Positions 33,750 through 42,458 of a DNA stretch of 64,000 nt are shown piece by piece. The translations under genes were made by a program, and so were the position numbers. The first letter of the stretch is position 1. Each line of letters begins with the position of its first letter. Source of the stretch: Brevinematales bacterium (GTDB lineage Bacteria > Spirochaetota > Brevinematia > Brevinematales > GWF1-51-8); assembly GCA_013177895.1 (NCBI GenBank), contig JABLXV010000017.1, positions 1 to 64,000 of the forward strand, in the 5' to 3' direction. Below the pieces are notes generated by a model, which was not told where the DNA came from, did not search any database, and was given only the letters and a program-made list of their open reading frames with translations.

Positions 33750-34280
33750 ATGATGAAACTCTTAAAGCGGTTGTTCGGCGGGAAGTCCGGCCGGAAGAAC
33801 CTGACCCTGATGCGTGTCGAGAAAATGGCTTACGACGGGATATCGCTCCGGTTCCTCGTGTTTATGAAGTCCGAGGACGAATCGGTCAATAAGACCGGTT
33901 TACTGGTGCTCGAGGGGATGGAGGGCGAGGAAGCGATCATGCTGCCGCTGGTGTTCCAGAATAAGGTGTTTACAGGCTTCCTGAACGGCGCCGGGATACA
34001 GGTAAAGGAGATCATCCTTCTCAATAAGGACAATACCCCCGACGCGGCGGAGTGTGTGATCAGGAAGGGATTGTTTTATAAAACGATCAGGATATCGTTA
34101 CTGGAGGCGGTTATTATCGGCAACGAGTATGACCTGCCGTTTCTGGTGTCCAGGGAAATCCTTGAACCGATGATGATCGGCCTCAATCTCGAAGGCGAAC
34201 CGGTATCGTCGTTTATGAATACGGTGAATATGCAGAAAATACTGGATGACGAACGTTATGAGAACGAGGTGATCATGTGA
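33750..34280 (+). CDS. Bifunctional-nuclease-like (DUF151-type) protein
   Basis: 176 residues. After a basic N-terminus (LLKRLFGGKSGRKN) the order of strands is like the BFN/DUF151 domain: a first strand MRVEKMAYDGISLRFLV, GEEAIMLPLVFQNKVF (like the EAxAI stretch), then a repeat half with KTIRISLLEAVIIGNEYDL and PFLVSREILEP (like the DAIALA...IYVAEEVLE ending). The family was named for RNase/DNase activity; that is not evident here. It overlaps the next gene by four bases (ATGTGA). RBS AAGGAG. The match is by eye. Confidence 0.5.
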   Translation: MMKLLKRLFGGKSGRKNLTLMRVEKMAYDGISLRFLVFMKSEDESVNKTGLLVLEGMEGEEAIMLPLVFQNKVFTGFLNGAGIQVKEIILLNKDNTPDAAECVIRKGLFYKTIRISLLEAVIIGNEYDLPFLVSREILEPMMIGLNLEGEPVSSFMNTVNMQKILDDERYENEVIM

Positions 34281-35719
34281 AAAAGCTATTAATCGCGTTG
34301 TGCCTGCTGATTCCCGCCGCCGTTTTTCCGGCGGATGGGATGGAGAACCATATCGTCAAATCGGAACTCGTCATCTATTTCCCGACGTTCAAATCCCTGC
34401 ACGATACGGTCAAATCGCTGATGAAGCGATTCTACGGGAAGAATTATCCCCAGATGGAGAAACAATACAGCCTGAACTCGGAGTCGAGTCTGGGTGTGGA
34501 TATCCTCAGCGAAAAGAGTCTCGATAGCGTCGGGGTGGATATAAACGGGCCGATCGCTTATGTGCATATCGCGAGTAATGTAGGGTATATTCTGGTAACC
34601 CTCAAGTCGGAGGCGAAGTTCAAGGCGTATGTGAAAACCATCCTGAAGGACACAGTCCCCTACGCGATAGCGGGAAAGTACGCGATACTCTCCGAGACCC
34701 CGAAGGTGATGCCGGATATGAAAACCCCGCTGCTGATCGCTGACGAGGGATTCAAGCTGTCGGCGGAACGTTTGCAGTTCAAATGGGAAAAACCGTTCGT
34801 GTGGATCGACAGCAAGTACCTCAGCGCGATATCCGGGAGTTCGATGGTATCGTCGAAGGTACAGTTGCCTTACGGGTTCACCGCTGGAACCATCGATTTC
34901 GCCGCAGATAAAATTAAGCTCAACCTCTACTCCGCGCTCCTGACCGATAAGCAGACCGACTTTATTAAAAAGATCAGTGTCGCCGACGGAAAGGGGAAAT
35001 TCGACATACTCGACTACGGATGGGGCAATCCCGTATTGGTCGGAAACGTGTATATGAATTTCGCCGAGTTGTACCGTTATTACCTCGCGATCGATCAGTT
35101 GAATGTGCTCGGATTGAAGGGTGTCGCCGCGGAACTGATGAAGAAGTACTCCATCAGTATCGAGAAAGACCTGATAGCGAACTCCGACGGGCGTTTCAAG
35201 CTGGTCATCCTGAAGTACGACGATCTGAAGAAGCAATACCTGATCTACGGCTCGCTCGGGATAAAAGACCCCGCGCTGACTGCCGCGTTCATGCAGAACC
35301 TCAAGAGCGTTATCCTCAAGACGGGGCAGAAACTTTACAGTTTCGAGATTTTCACCCATCCGTTCTATCATTACCAGAGCGATAATTTTTCCATATTCTA
35401 CGGGCAGATCGAGAAGGATTTCTTCTTTTCCACCGATAAAGACCTGCTGGTCGCGCTGGTGAGGAACGTGTTCGATAATAAGAACGGGTATTACAAAAAC
35501 CTGCCTGATTTTTTCAGCAAAGCGTCCGTCCAGAATAAAATCGGATATTATTTTACCGTGGATGTGCAAAGCCTGTTCAGCAGCGTCAACTCCGGCGGCT
35601 TTACACTGACGAGCGATTTCCTGACAGGAATTAAAGATATCTATGTCTATGGGAATCCCGACATGGGCGAGAAGCCGTACGGATGGAACACCACTGTCGA
35701 AATAAATTTCTATAAATAA
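34277..35719 (+). CDS. Exported protein of unknown function (DUF3352-like)
   Basis: 480 residues with a signal peptide (LLIALCLLIPAAVFPA). The mature part begins VIYFPTFKSLHDTVKSL and has repeated helix-strand units such as YVHIASNVGYILVTLKSE and FFFSTDKDLLVALV, reminiscent of DUF3352-type periplasmic proteins. The start is GTG 34277, inside the end of the BFN-like gene, so the two are coupled. No catalytic motif seen. Confidence 0.7.
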   Translation: MKKLLIALCLLIPAAVFPADGMENHIVKSELVIYFPTFKSLHDTVKSLMKRFYGKNYPQMEKQYSLNSESSLGVDILSEKSLDSVGVDINGPIAYVHIASNVGYILVTLKSEAKFKAYVKTILKDTVPYAIAGKYAILSETPKVMPDMKTPLLIADEGFKLSAERLQFKWEKPFVWIDSKYLSAISGSSMVSSKVQLPYGFTAGTIDFAADKIKLNLYSALLTDKQTDFIKKISVADGKGKFDILDYGWGNPVLVGNVYMNFAELYRYYLAIDQLNVLGLKGVAAELMKKYSISIEKDLIANSDGRFKLVILKYDDLKKQYLIYGSLGIKDPALTAAFMQNLKSVILKTGQKLYSFEIFTHPFYHYQSDNFSIFYGQIEKDFFFSTDKDLLVALVRNVFDNKNGYYKNLPDFFSKASVQNKIGYYFTVDVQSLFSSVNSGGFTLTSDFLTGIKDIYVYGNPDMGEKPYGWNTTVEINFYK

Positions 35720-35730
35720 GCCCATTAAAA

Positions 35731-35759
35731 TTGACCGCCCGCTAAATTTCAATTATCAT
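35731..35759 (+). promoter_or_regulatory. Promoter of the cheW-like gene
   Basis: TTGACC (35731-35736), 17-base spacer, TATCAT (35754-35759), 35 bases before the ATG at 35795. Confidence 0.55.
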
Positions 35760-35794
35760 ATATAACAAAAACCTCAATACGGGAAGAAATACGT

Positions 35795-36367
35795 ATGGAA
35801 AGGCAATTTGTCAGTTTCTATATTACCGGGATCAAGTATTGCTTGGATATCATGGATGTGGAAGAAGTCGTCCGTGAATCGAAGTTTACCAAGATGCCGG
35901 ATATGCCGAATTTTATCGAAGGGATTATGAACCTTCGCGGTATAGTCGTGCCGGTGATGTCGGTCAAGAAAAAGCTCGGGCTCGATAAGGCAGACGAAAT
36001 TTTAGCTGAGCATACCCGTATAGAAACCCCCGCGCCCGCCCCGGAAGAGGGGAAACCCGAAGAAAATACCGAAGGGAACGCTAAGGTAGAGGAGATCATG
36101 CGCGCGAAGAAGAAAAATGCCGCGAGAAAACTGATTATCGTCAGGATAGAAGGGGTGCTCGTCGGATTTTTGGTTGATAATCTCGACCGTGTGTTCGCGA
36201 TCGACGATAAGTCGATCCAGTCCGCGGAGGGAGTATCCACTAATGTCGACCGCGCGTTTATCGAGGGTGTCGCGAAGATCGGCGAGGAAGTTTTTATCAT
36301 ACTTAACGTGAAAAAGATGATCGGCTTCGACGAGAAAACATTTATCAAAGAAGAAATATTGGATTAG
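35795..36367 (+). CDS. cheW: CheW-like protein with a charged insertion
   Basis: 190 residues; CheW is normally about 150. Standard parts: FVSFYITGIKYCLDIMDVEE, FIEGIMNLRGIVVPVMSVKK with the receptor/kinase contact surface NLRG, then VGFLVDNLDRVFAID, IEGVAKIGEEVFIILNV. Between them, at about 72-108, sits an insertion rich in Pro, Glu and then Lys (PAPAPEEGKPEENTEG, MRAKKKNAARK). CheW links chemoreceptors to CheA. No cheA, cheY or receptor gene is nearby. RBS GGGAAGAAA, own promoter upstream. Confidence 0.9.
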   Translation: MERQFVSFYITGIKYCLDIMDVEEVVRESKFTKMPDMPNFIEGIMNLRGIVVPVMSVKKKLGLDKADEILAEHTRIETPAPAPEEGKPEENTEGNAKVEEIMRAKKKNAARKLIIVRIEGVLVGFLVDNLDRVFAIDDKSIQSAEGVSTNVDRAFIEGVAKIGEEVFIILNVKKMIGFDEKTFIKEEILD

Positions 36368-36393
36368 CAAATAAGTCAGGAGGCATATAAGAA

Positions 36394-37404
36394 ATGAAAA
36401 GAATATCTATTCTTTTATCCGTGTTGTTATTGGGGATTTGCCCCGTTTTGATGACCGCCCAGCAGACAGACGCACCCGATCAGGAAGACAGCGGTGTCGC
36501 ACCCAATTCCGGTACGAATGTGGCGGCTGATTCTACAGTCAAGCCTGTAGGCGAAGAGAAAGAAGTGATCGCGACCGGCGGAGCGTTGTATAACGACGGT
36601 TCTATCGACTACGCTCCCGCGGGCGTACAGTTCGCGGTGCAGAGCCAGGATACCGGCGCCGGCGTGAAAAGTATTTACGTCTGGGTCGATAATTCCGCGA
36701 TGCAGACCTATGCGGCTCCCATCGGTTTCGACGCCGAAGGCCGCCACTCGATCGCGTTCCAGGTCGAGGATAATGTCGGTAACCTTTCCGCGATGAAAAC
36801 CTACTCGTTTATTCTGGATACCACCGCGCCTGAAACAAAAATAATCAGCGCGTTCAAGGGAATCCAGATGACCAACGGGGTTTATGTTCCCGCGGATAAT
36901 AAGTTTATGATTATCGCGCAGGATAAGCTCTCCGGCGTAAAATCCATCGAGTACGCTATAGACGGCGGCGCGATGCAGGCTTACAACGAGAATATCCTTC
37001 TCGCCGAAAAAAGCGGCATGCATACGATTGTCTACCGCGCTACCGATAACGTCGGTAATATCGGCGCGACGATGACGAACGTGTTCTATATCGACGGTAC
37101 CGCCCCTGAAGTGGCGATTGCCGGCGATCCCGCCGCGTTCATAAAGGACGGGGTGAACTACATCTCCGGGAAATCGAGCATAGTGATCACCGCGAAGGAT
37201 GCGGATACGGATGTCGTCTCGATCATGTACTATATCGATAACGGCGAAGCGACTCAATACAGCTACCCGATCAAATTGGGCGGCGGCGAGCATACGGTTA
37301 AGGCGATGGCGGTCGATGCTGTCGGTAACGAAAGCGCGCTTGCTGAGTACAAGGTTTCCGTCGACGCGTCCGATCCGTCGGCGTATGTCGAAGCCGGTAA
37401 GTAA
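36394..37404 (+). CDS. OmpL47-like Ig-repeat surface protein
   Basis: 336 residues. Signal peptide, an acidic/Thr-rich spacer (about 25-60), then three Ig-like repeats of about 90 residues with the marks GVKSIYVWVDNSAMQTY, HSIAFQVEDNVGN, YSFILDTTAPET and again GVKSIEYAIDGGAMQAY, HTIVYRATDNVGN, FYIDGTAPEV. This is the OmpL47/beta-repeat type found in Leptospira surface proteins that bind host or matrix proteins. It follows cheW by 26 bases with RBS AGGAGG and ends at a terminator. Confidence 0.85.
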   Translation: MKRISILLSVLLLGICPVLMTAQQTDAPDQEDSGVAPNSGTNVAADSTVKPVGEEKEVIATGGALYNDGSIDYAPAGVQFAVQSQDTGAGVKSIYVWVDNSAMQTYAAPIGFDAEGRHSIAFQVEDNVGNLSAMKTYSFILDTTAPETKIISAFKGIQMTNGVYVPADNKFMIIAQDKLSGVKSIEYAIDGGAMQAYNENILLAEKSGMHTIVYRATDNVGNIGATMTNVFYIDGTAPEVAIAGDPAAFIKDGVNYISGKSSIVITAKDADTDVVSIMYYIDNGEATQYSYPIKLGGGEHTVKAMAVDAVGNESALAEYKVSVDASDPSAYVEAGK

Positions 37405-37423
37405 TTCAACTTTCTGATAAAAT

Positions 37424-37453
37424 GGCCGTCCGTTAGGGCGGCCGTTATTTTTT
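37424..37453 (+). terminator. Terminator after the OmpL47-like gene
   Basis: Stem GGCCGTCC / GGGCGGCC (one G-T pair) around the loop GTTA, then TTATTTTTT. Confidence 0.8.
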
Positions 37454-37470
37454 ACCCACCCCCGATTTTC

Positions 37471-37499
37471 TTGTGAAAATTCATCGAATAATATATAAT
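37471..37499 (+). promoter_or_regulatory. Promoter of yebC
   Basis: TTGTGA (37471-37476), 17-base spacer, TATAAT (37494-37499), 32 bases before the ATG at 37531. Confidence 0.65.
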
Positions 37500-37530
37500 A
37501 AACGCGAATAAAACCGGAGACGGAGGAATT

Positions 37531-38283
37531 ATGTCAGGTCATAATAAATGGGCCAATATTAAACAGAGAAAGGGCGCTCAGGATGCAAAGCGGAGTAACG
37601 TATTCTCTAAATTCGTGAAAGAAATCATTGTCGCGGCGAAAGAAAAGGGCGGCAATCCTGATACCAATAACCGTTTGAAGGTCGCCATCGATAAGGCCAA
37701 AAGCGTGAACATGCCCAAAGACACTATCGAAAAAGCGATCAAACGCGGTACGGGCGAACTCGAGGGGATTTCCTACGAGGAGATTTCCTACGAGGGTTAC
37801 GGGCCCGGCGGAGTCGCCGTGATAGTCGATACGATGACCGATAATAAGAACCGCACCGCCGCTGAAATCAGAAAAATATTCTCCAAACATAACGGAAGCC
37901 TCGGCGAGGCCGGGTGTGTCGCGTGGATGTTCGATAGAAAAGGCTACATCGGCATAGACGGGACGAAGCATACCGAGGACGCCGTGATGGAAATCGCGCT
38001 GGAAATCGGGGCGGACGATGTGGTGAAAGAGGGCGATACGATCGAGGTATATACCTCCATGGACTCTTTCCACACGGTGCTGGAAGATCTGAAGGCTAAG
38101 GGGCTTACCGTGACGGAATCCGAAATTTCACGCATCCCCCAGAATACAATCAAGCTCGAGAAGGATAAAGCCTTTACACTCCTGAAGCTGATGGACGAGC
38201 TCGAGAACCATGACGACGTGCAGGATTTCGCGCAGAACGCGGACATCGACGATTCGATCATGGAAGAGTTTATGAATTCATAA
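37531..38283 (+). CDS. yebC: YebC/PmpR family regulator or translation factor
   Basis: 250 residues, full length. N-terminus MSGHNKWANIKQRKGAQDAK is the family hallmark; GGNPDTNNRLKVAIDKAK, YEGYGPGGVAVIVD, NRTAAEIRKIFSKHNGSLG and CVAWMFDRKG follow. Members act as DNA-binding regulators or help ribosomes pass proline stretches (the TACO1 side). RBS GGAGGAATT. Own promoter and a strong terminator, so monocistronic. Confidence 0.96.
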   Translation: MSGHNKWANIKQRKGAQDAKRSNVFSKFVKEIIVAAKEKGGNPDTNNRLKVAIDKAKSVNMPKDTIEKAIKRGTGELEGISYEEISYEGYGPGGVAVIVDTMTDNKNRTAAEIRKIFSKHNGSLGEAGCVAWMFDRKGYIGIDGTKHTEDAVMEIALEIGADDVVKEGDTIEVYTSMDSFHTVLEDLKAKGLTVTESEISRIPQNTIKLEKDKAFTLLKLMDELENHDDVQDFAQNADIDDSIMEEFMNS

Positions 38284-38303
38284 TTGAAATTACCTAAAAA
38301 ATA

Positions 38304-38334
38304 AAGGGGCTGACATTGTGTCAGCCCCTTTTTA
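38304..38334. terminator. Bidirectional terminator between yebC and the barrel gene
   Basis: Perfect 12-base stem AAGGGGCTGACA / TGTCAGCCCCTT with loop TTG. It is followed by TTT on plus and by TATTTTTTA on minus, serving both convergent genes. Confidence 0.9.
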
Positions 38335-38348
38335 TTTATCCTATCGGA

Positions 38349-39392
38349 CTAGAAAGTCAATGTCAGCGGGTGCAGAACGACTGAAATAGCCCCGGTATTG
38401 ATACTGTATTCCACGGCGGCATTGATAATCAGTAACTGGAATCCCGCGATAGCGCGGATTTCAGTGAAGTAGTACGGAATAGTGGAAACACCCTCCACGC
38501 GGAAAAACTCCGAATCGGTTACAACGACCATCTCACCCTTCGTGTACATGGTGGTGGTTACGGAGCCGATATTGAAGTTTATTCCCACGCCCGCGTAAAG
38601 CGAGAATACAGGAATATTCAGCGCGGCGATCAGTTTACCTCCGATAGAGGTTCCCATCCACCCGAAGTTAATCCCGGTCGTGTATTTACTGGTGATAGTC
38701 TGGTTAAATCCGGAACCGCCCGGGATAGGTACGTCAAGCTGCTCCGTAAAATATTGCGAAAACTCGAACCCGCCGTTATCGAAATCGACCGAAACGTTCA
38801 GGCCGATCTGAAATATACCGGCGTCTACCAGCTTCGCGCGCGCTTCCGCCCCGAAATGGAAACCGCCGGTTTTCGCTATGATATTATTGGTATTATTCGG
38901 ATTGTCCGCCGTGTAACCCAGCAACGGTCCGACATCCGGGAGAAAGCCGAGACGGATACCCACGTCGAACTGGGGTAGAATGGGGAGTTTGATCATCCCT
39001 AATTTTAAGTAAATCATATCGTAGGGCATCGGGATAAGCGAAAATACCGAAACCAAGCCCGAATAAATGTTTGCATTCGAGTTCTGGCTGGCGGAACTGG
39101 GCAGATAATCGGATTGTAAGCCGCTCAGGAGATAACCTGATAATGCGGGGGATGCGACAACCCCGATTCCCACGCCGATCTTCATGCCAAGAAAGTCGCG
39201 CGTATCGGCGGTATAATCCCCGCCTGCCGAGTTATAGATCGTCATGGTCGGCGCCATCGGAATAGAGATCGCTTTTGCAATATCCACATAAGTACCTTGC
39301 ATATAATCCACCAAACTATCCGCGTTGGTATCCGCGAAAACGGAAGCCCCGATTGCAAAAATTATTCCCAATACAACCGCAAACCTCTTCAT
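38349..39392 (-). CDS. Outer-membrane beta-barrel protein, unknown function
   Basis: 347 residues with a signal peptide (FAVVLGIIFAIGASVFA). Long alternating strands (FLGMKIGVGIGVVASPA, MIKLPILPQFDVGIRLGF, GIFQIGLNVSVDFD, LYAGVGINFNIGSV) and a final aromatic residue (HPLTLTF) are typical of outer-membrane barrels. Start 39392 is set by AGGAGGG four bases upstream; a longer frame has no site. Similar proteins are seen in spirochaetes and related phyla; no function recognised. Confidence 0.8.
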   Translation of the reverse strand: MKRFAVVLGIIFAIGASVFADTNADSLVDYMQGTYVDIAKAISIPMAPTMTIYNSAGGDYTADTRDFLGMKIGVGIGVVASPALSGYLLSGLQSDYLPSSASQNSNANIYSGLVSVFSLIPMPYDMIYLKLGMIKLPILPQFDVGIRLGFLPDVGPLLGYTADNPNNTNNIIAKTGGFHFGAEARAKLVDAGIFQIGLNVSVDFDNGGFEFSQYFTEQLDVPIPGGSGFNQTITSKYTTGINFGWMGTSIGGKLIAALNIPVFSLYAGVGINFNIGSVTTTMYTKGEMVVVTDSEFFRVEGVSTIPYYFTEIRAIAGFQLLIINAAVEYSINTGAISVVLHPLTLTF

Positions 39393-39496
39393 AAACCCTC
39401 CTCGAAATTTGGAAAACTTCTTACAAGAATGTAGCATTATTATACGGAAATATCAAATAATTCAGTATAAAAATCCTCAAACCGGTAAAAAAACGA

Positions 39497-40153
39497 CTAT
39501 ATTCGTAGGATATTCCGGGTCCGGTCGAATATATCCCGGAAAGACCTGTAGGATGTGAAAATTTTCCCGTTCGCCGCCAACTGTTCGGCGAGCTCGAAAT
39601 TCTCCCTCGCGAAAACCGCGTCGGCGAGCTCGGCGGCGGGATAATCGGGCGCGCTGTCCCCCGCGAAGAACGTGAAGTCCGCGCTTCTATTGATGATCTG
39701 CACCACCTTCCCTTTATCCAATCCGCTTACCGGCGAATAGTACTCGTCGTTGGCATTCGGAAGCATGTAGATATTCCCCTCGTAGTAATACCCCGGGTTC
39801 GCGATCAGGGTGACCAGATCCAAGAGGCCGTACCGTTCGAGGAGAATCTCGATATAATACGCGCATCCCGCGCTGACGATATAAAACGGCCCGACCTCGC
39901 GGGAGTACCAGCGGATAAAATCGGGGGCGTAGGGGTCGATCGGTATCGACAGGATATCCTCGAGGATGGAATAACGGTCGGCGTTGATATTGTTAAAAAT
40001 ATGCCCCAGGAAGTCGAGCACGCCGATCTCGCGGTTCTTGAAGCTGCGGTAATACTCCGCCCCTTCGACCGGAAGATATTTCTCGATCACGATGCCGTAG
40101 AAATCCTTGAGGGTGATCGTATTGTCGAAATCGGAAACGAACGCGTGAGTCAT
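39497..40153 (-). CDS. HAD-superfamily phosphatase (MtnX/SerB-like)
   Basis: 218 residues. Motif I SDFDNTIT (nucleophile D8, D10), motif II in FYIVSAGCAYYIEILL, motif III Lys in SGLDKGKVV, motif IV FAGDSAPDYPAAE. The cap is the small helical type of MtnX and phosphoserine phosphatases. MtnX acts in methionine salvage; no other salvage gene is next to it, so the substrate is open. RBS AAAGGAAAGG. Confidence 0.87.
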   Translation of the reverse strand: MTHAFVSDFDNTITLKDFYGIVIEKYLPVEGAEYYRSFKNREIGVLDFLGHIFNNINADRYSILEDILSIPIDPYAPDFIRWYSREVGPFYIVSAGCAYYIEILLERYGLLDLVTLIANPGYYYEGNIYMLPNANDEYYSPVSGLDKGKVVQIINRSADFTFFAGDSAPDYPAAELADAVFARENFELAEQLAANGKIFTSYRSFRDIFDRTRNILRI

Positions 40154-40226
40154 ACCCTTTCCTTTCTTTATAGGTATGATAATAACATGAAACGGTGAGA
40201 TTGTAAAAGATTGGAAAAAGTAAAGA

Positions 40227-40255
40227 TTGCGGAAAAGGCCGGATTAATATATAAT
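40227..40255 (+). promoter_or_regulatory. Promoter of the PH-like/HIT pair
   Basis: TTGCGG (40227-40232), 17-base spacer, TATAAT (40250-40255), about 55 bases before the TTG start at 40311. Confidence 0.5.
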
Positions 40256-40310
40256 AAGGTGGAAGGGCGGTAAAACAAGAAAATGATTCTATCATTGAAA
40301 GGAGCGCGGA

Positions 40311-40856
40311 TTGAGCGAGAGCTTTAAGGAAAAGGAGATCCATCTCTATCAGGCGAAGGGGCTTTGGGTGCTGAGTATGGTGATTGTATCCATACTGCTT
40401 CTCGGGTCGCTTTACGCGACGTGGTTCTTCTATGCCAACCTGCGGCCCATGCCCGTAGTGTTAGTGATATTCATGCTGTTGCTGGATTTGGGCTTTATCG
40501 CGTCGCTGCTCTACGGCGTAAAAAATATTCTCGATAAGTCCCCGCTGTTGATCATCAACAGCGAGGGTATTTCCGGGCGGTATCTCCTCCCGTCGTCCGA
40601 ACTCCTCCGTTGGGAAGAGATCGATAAGATATTTATCTACCCGTTCCGTTTCCAGCGGATCATCGGGATAGAGGTGAAAGACCCCGAATCGGTGCTGATG
40701 CGGCTGCCGGAGGGCAAGCGGCGGATGGCGAAATGGTCGAGAAATATGGGGTATCCGACATTCAATATATCCACTGGGCTTTTCAACTTTAAGCCCGACG
40801 AGTTTATCGAGATACTGGAAAAATTCCGAACCGAAAAGCTGGGACAGAATAAATGA
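40311..40856 (+). CDS. STM3941-like membrane protein with a PH-like domain
   Basis: 181 residues. Two transmembrane helices near the N-terminus (about 18-40 and 46-66), followed by a PH-like soluble part: LLIINSEGISGRYLLPSS, LLRWEEIDKIFIYPF and PDEFIEILEKFRTEK. This matches the STM3941 family, whose role is unknown. Start is TTG 40311 with GGAG six bases upstream. It overlaps the HIT gene by four bases (ATGA). Confidence 0.65.
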   Translation: MSESFKEKEIHLYQAKGLWVLSMVIVSILLLGSLYATWFFYANLRPMPVVLVIFMLLLDLGFIASLLYGVKNILDKSPLLIINSEGISGRYLLPSSELLRWEEIDKIFIYPFRFQRIIGIEVKDPESVLMRLPEGKRRMAKWSRNMGYPTFNISTGLFNFKPDEFIEILEKFRTEKLGQNK

Positions 40857-41293
40857 GCTCCGAATGTATATTCTGTAAAATCGCCGCCGGAGAGGAGCAT
40901 GCCTGCCGGATTTTCGAGGACGATATTTCCATCGCGTTTCTCGATATGCGTCCCGTTTTCTACGGGCATACCCTGCTCATCCCAAAAAAACATTTTACGA
41001 CGATTATGGAATTTCCCGACGATATGATCTACGGCTTTTTCTGCAATCTCAAGCTCATTTCCCGCGCGGTCGAGGACGCGATGGGCTCACAGGGGATTTT
41101 CAACGCGATCAACAACAGGATCAGCCAGAGCGTACCGCACCTGCATATCCACATCCTCCCGCGGAGTAAGGGGGACGGGATGCGGCATTTCCTGTGGCCG
41201 AGGAAACAGTACGAAAATATGGACGAGGCGATGAAGACCGCCGATCATATCCGCCGGACGATCGGACGGCTGAAAAACGCGCCTACTGAGTAG
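40853..41293 (+). CDS. HIT-family nucleotide hydrolase
   Basis: 146 residues. Zn-type C5-IF-C8 near the start, FYGHTLLIPKKHF, and the histidine triad HLHIHILP (H96, H98, H100). Such enzymes cleave AMP from nucleotide conjugates (Ap4A, AMP-lysine, AMP-NH2). Translationally coupled to the membrane protein upstream. Its 3' end overlaps the convergent small exported gene by 11 bases. Confidence 0.93.
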   Translation: MSSECIFCKIAAGEEHACRIFEDDISIAFLDMRPVFYGHTLLIPKKHFTTIMEFPDDMIYGFFCNLKLISRAVEDAMGSQGIFNAINNRISQSVPHLHIHILPRSKGDGMRHFLWPRKQYENMDEAMKTADHIRRTIGRLKNAPTE

Positions 41294-41804
41294 GAACCGG
41301 CTGAAGCCCGCTTAACAGACGGGTGAGAAGCTGATGGAACTCGACGGGGCCGGCGAACGATCCCGTGAGCGTTATCGCAAGAATACCTTCTTTTATTCCT
41401 AAAATCCCGCAGTATCCCAAACTGTTTTTACCGGTTTTATCCTGATATGTCCCTGTCATCGCGAACCCGTACATCCCCCCTGTTTCCTCTTCGTAATAAT
41501 CGTCCGGCGCGAACTCGAACGAGAACGTCTGCCGGAAATACCATTCCAGCAGCTTATACGGCGCGGAATTATTCGTACCGAACCCGTTGGAAGAAAGGGT
41601 TTCGAGGGTCAGGAGCATGTTATTCTTCAGCGATTCGCAATACAGGACGCCCCCCTCCGGGTTGGCCTTCCAGCCCTGCGGCAGGTCGATAGAAACGCCC
41701 CCCGCCTCGTAGTAAACCGTCCTGAGATGGGCGATAGCGGGTAGAAAAAGCAGCAGGAGCGCGGCTGTGATAGAACGGGTCAGATAATATTTTTGCGCGG
41801 TCAT
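41283..41804 (-). CDS. Exported PsbP/DUF1795-like protein, single domain
   Basis: 173 residues. A signal-like N-terminus (LLLLFLPAIAHL) and one domain beginning GGVSIDLPQGWKANPEGG, with the same plan as the neighbours: a short strand then (I/V)P-x-x-W, a middle alpha/beta part, and a C-terminal helix EFHQLLTRLLSGLQ. Last gene of the minus-strand run 46667-41283 by position, though an intrinsic terminator (42405-42436) splits the run. The start overlaps the stop of the lipoprotein gene upstream (ATGA). Ligand unknown. Confidence 0.65.
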   Translation of the reverse strand: MTAQKYYLTRSITAALLLLFLPAIAHLRTVYYEAGGVSIDLPQGWKANPEGGVLYCESLKNNMLLTLETLSSNGFGTNNSAPYKLLEWYFRQTFSFEFAPDDYYEEETGGMYGFAMTGTYQDKTGKNSLGYCGILGIKEGILAITLTGSFAGPVEFHQLLTRLLSGLQPVPTQ

Positions 41805-42313
41805 TCGGTAAGTTTAATGGTATTGATGATCGACGGGAGTTGGCTCTCGAACTGCCGGTACTCCTCGACAGGGCCGATAAACATCAGCGAAAGATATCCC
41901 CGCGCCGTTCGGAGCACCATCGCGCGCCCGGCGAGATACACGGTCGGGGTTCCCTTGGTCTGCCCGGTAAACTCGATCTGGTAGAAGTCGATACCGTTGA
42001 CGGTTAACGGCTCTTTCGCGGCGATGGTCGCGGACATCAGGGAATTCGTGACGGAGTATACCGTCTGTTTGATCGCGAGATCGCGGTTGATCATCTCGAG
42101 CGAGGTTTCGGCGATAGGGGAGATGTACAACGTAATCTCCGTACCGGAAAGCGTGGCCACGATGTCGCGGGAGCCCTGCTTTTCGATCTTCCAGTCGTCC
42201 GACGGGAATGTGATACTGATCCCGGCGTCCTTCAGGTTGACCGCCTGAGGAGCGGCGCAGCGGGTGAGCAATAAAAGTCCGGTAATCGATAGAACGATTG
42301 TCAGAAAACGCAT
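41801..42313 (-). CDS. PsbP/DUF1795-like lipoprotein
   Basis: 170 residues. Lipobox LTRC after a hydrophobic segment, then one domain: AGISITFPSDDWKIEKQG, TEITLYISPIAETSLEMI, NGIDFYQIEFTG, YLSLMFIGPVEEYRQFES, and a last helix QLPSIINTIKL. The Trp after P-S-D is shared with the other proteins of the cluster. Start 42313 is chosen because GGGGGT lies a few bases upstream; the ATG four codons earlier has no site. Confidence 0.7.
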   Translation of the reverse strand: MRFLTIVLSITGLLLLTRCAAPQAVNLKDAGISITFPSDDWKIEKQGSRDIVATLSGTEITLYISPIAETSLEMINRDLAIKQTVYSVTNSLMSATIAAKEPLTVNGIDFYQIEFTGQTKGTPTVYLAGRAMVLRTARGYLSLMFIGPVEEYRQFESQLPSIINTIKLTE

Positions 42314-42404
42314 GGTAACCCCCATAATATTAGGATGCCCCCATTAAAGTTCGGTAGCTTATTTTATTTCCTTTAGATTTTTATTATAGCACCAGTATGG
42401 GGCA

Positions 42405-42436
42405 TAAAAATAGGGAACGGCATAACCGTTCCCTAT
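42405..42436 (-). terminator. Terminator of the single-domain exported gene at 42459
   Basis: Perfect stem ATAGGGAACGG / CCGTTCCCTAT with loop CATAA (42410-42436), followed on the minus strand by TTTTTATG. Confidence 0.85.
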
Positions 42437-42458
42437 AAAATGTGCTCGTAAAAGCGAA

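Noticed and set aside
34289-35752. 487-codon frame antisense to the exported protein at 34277
   Set aside because: A shadow of codon bias in the real gene: composition is unlike a protein, and it has no start signal, while the sense frame has a signal peptide and a coupled start.
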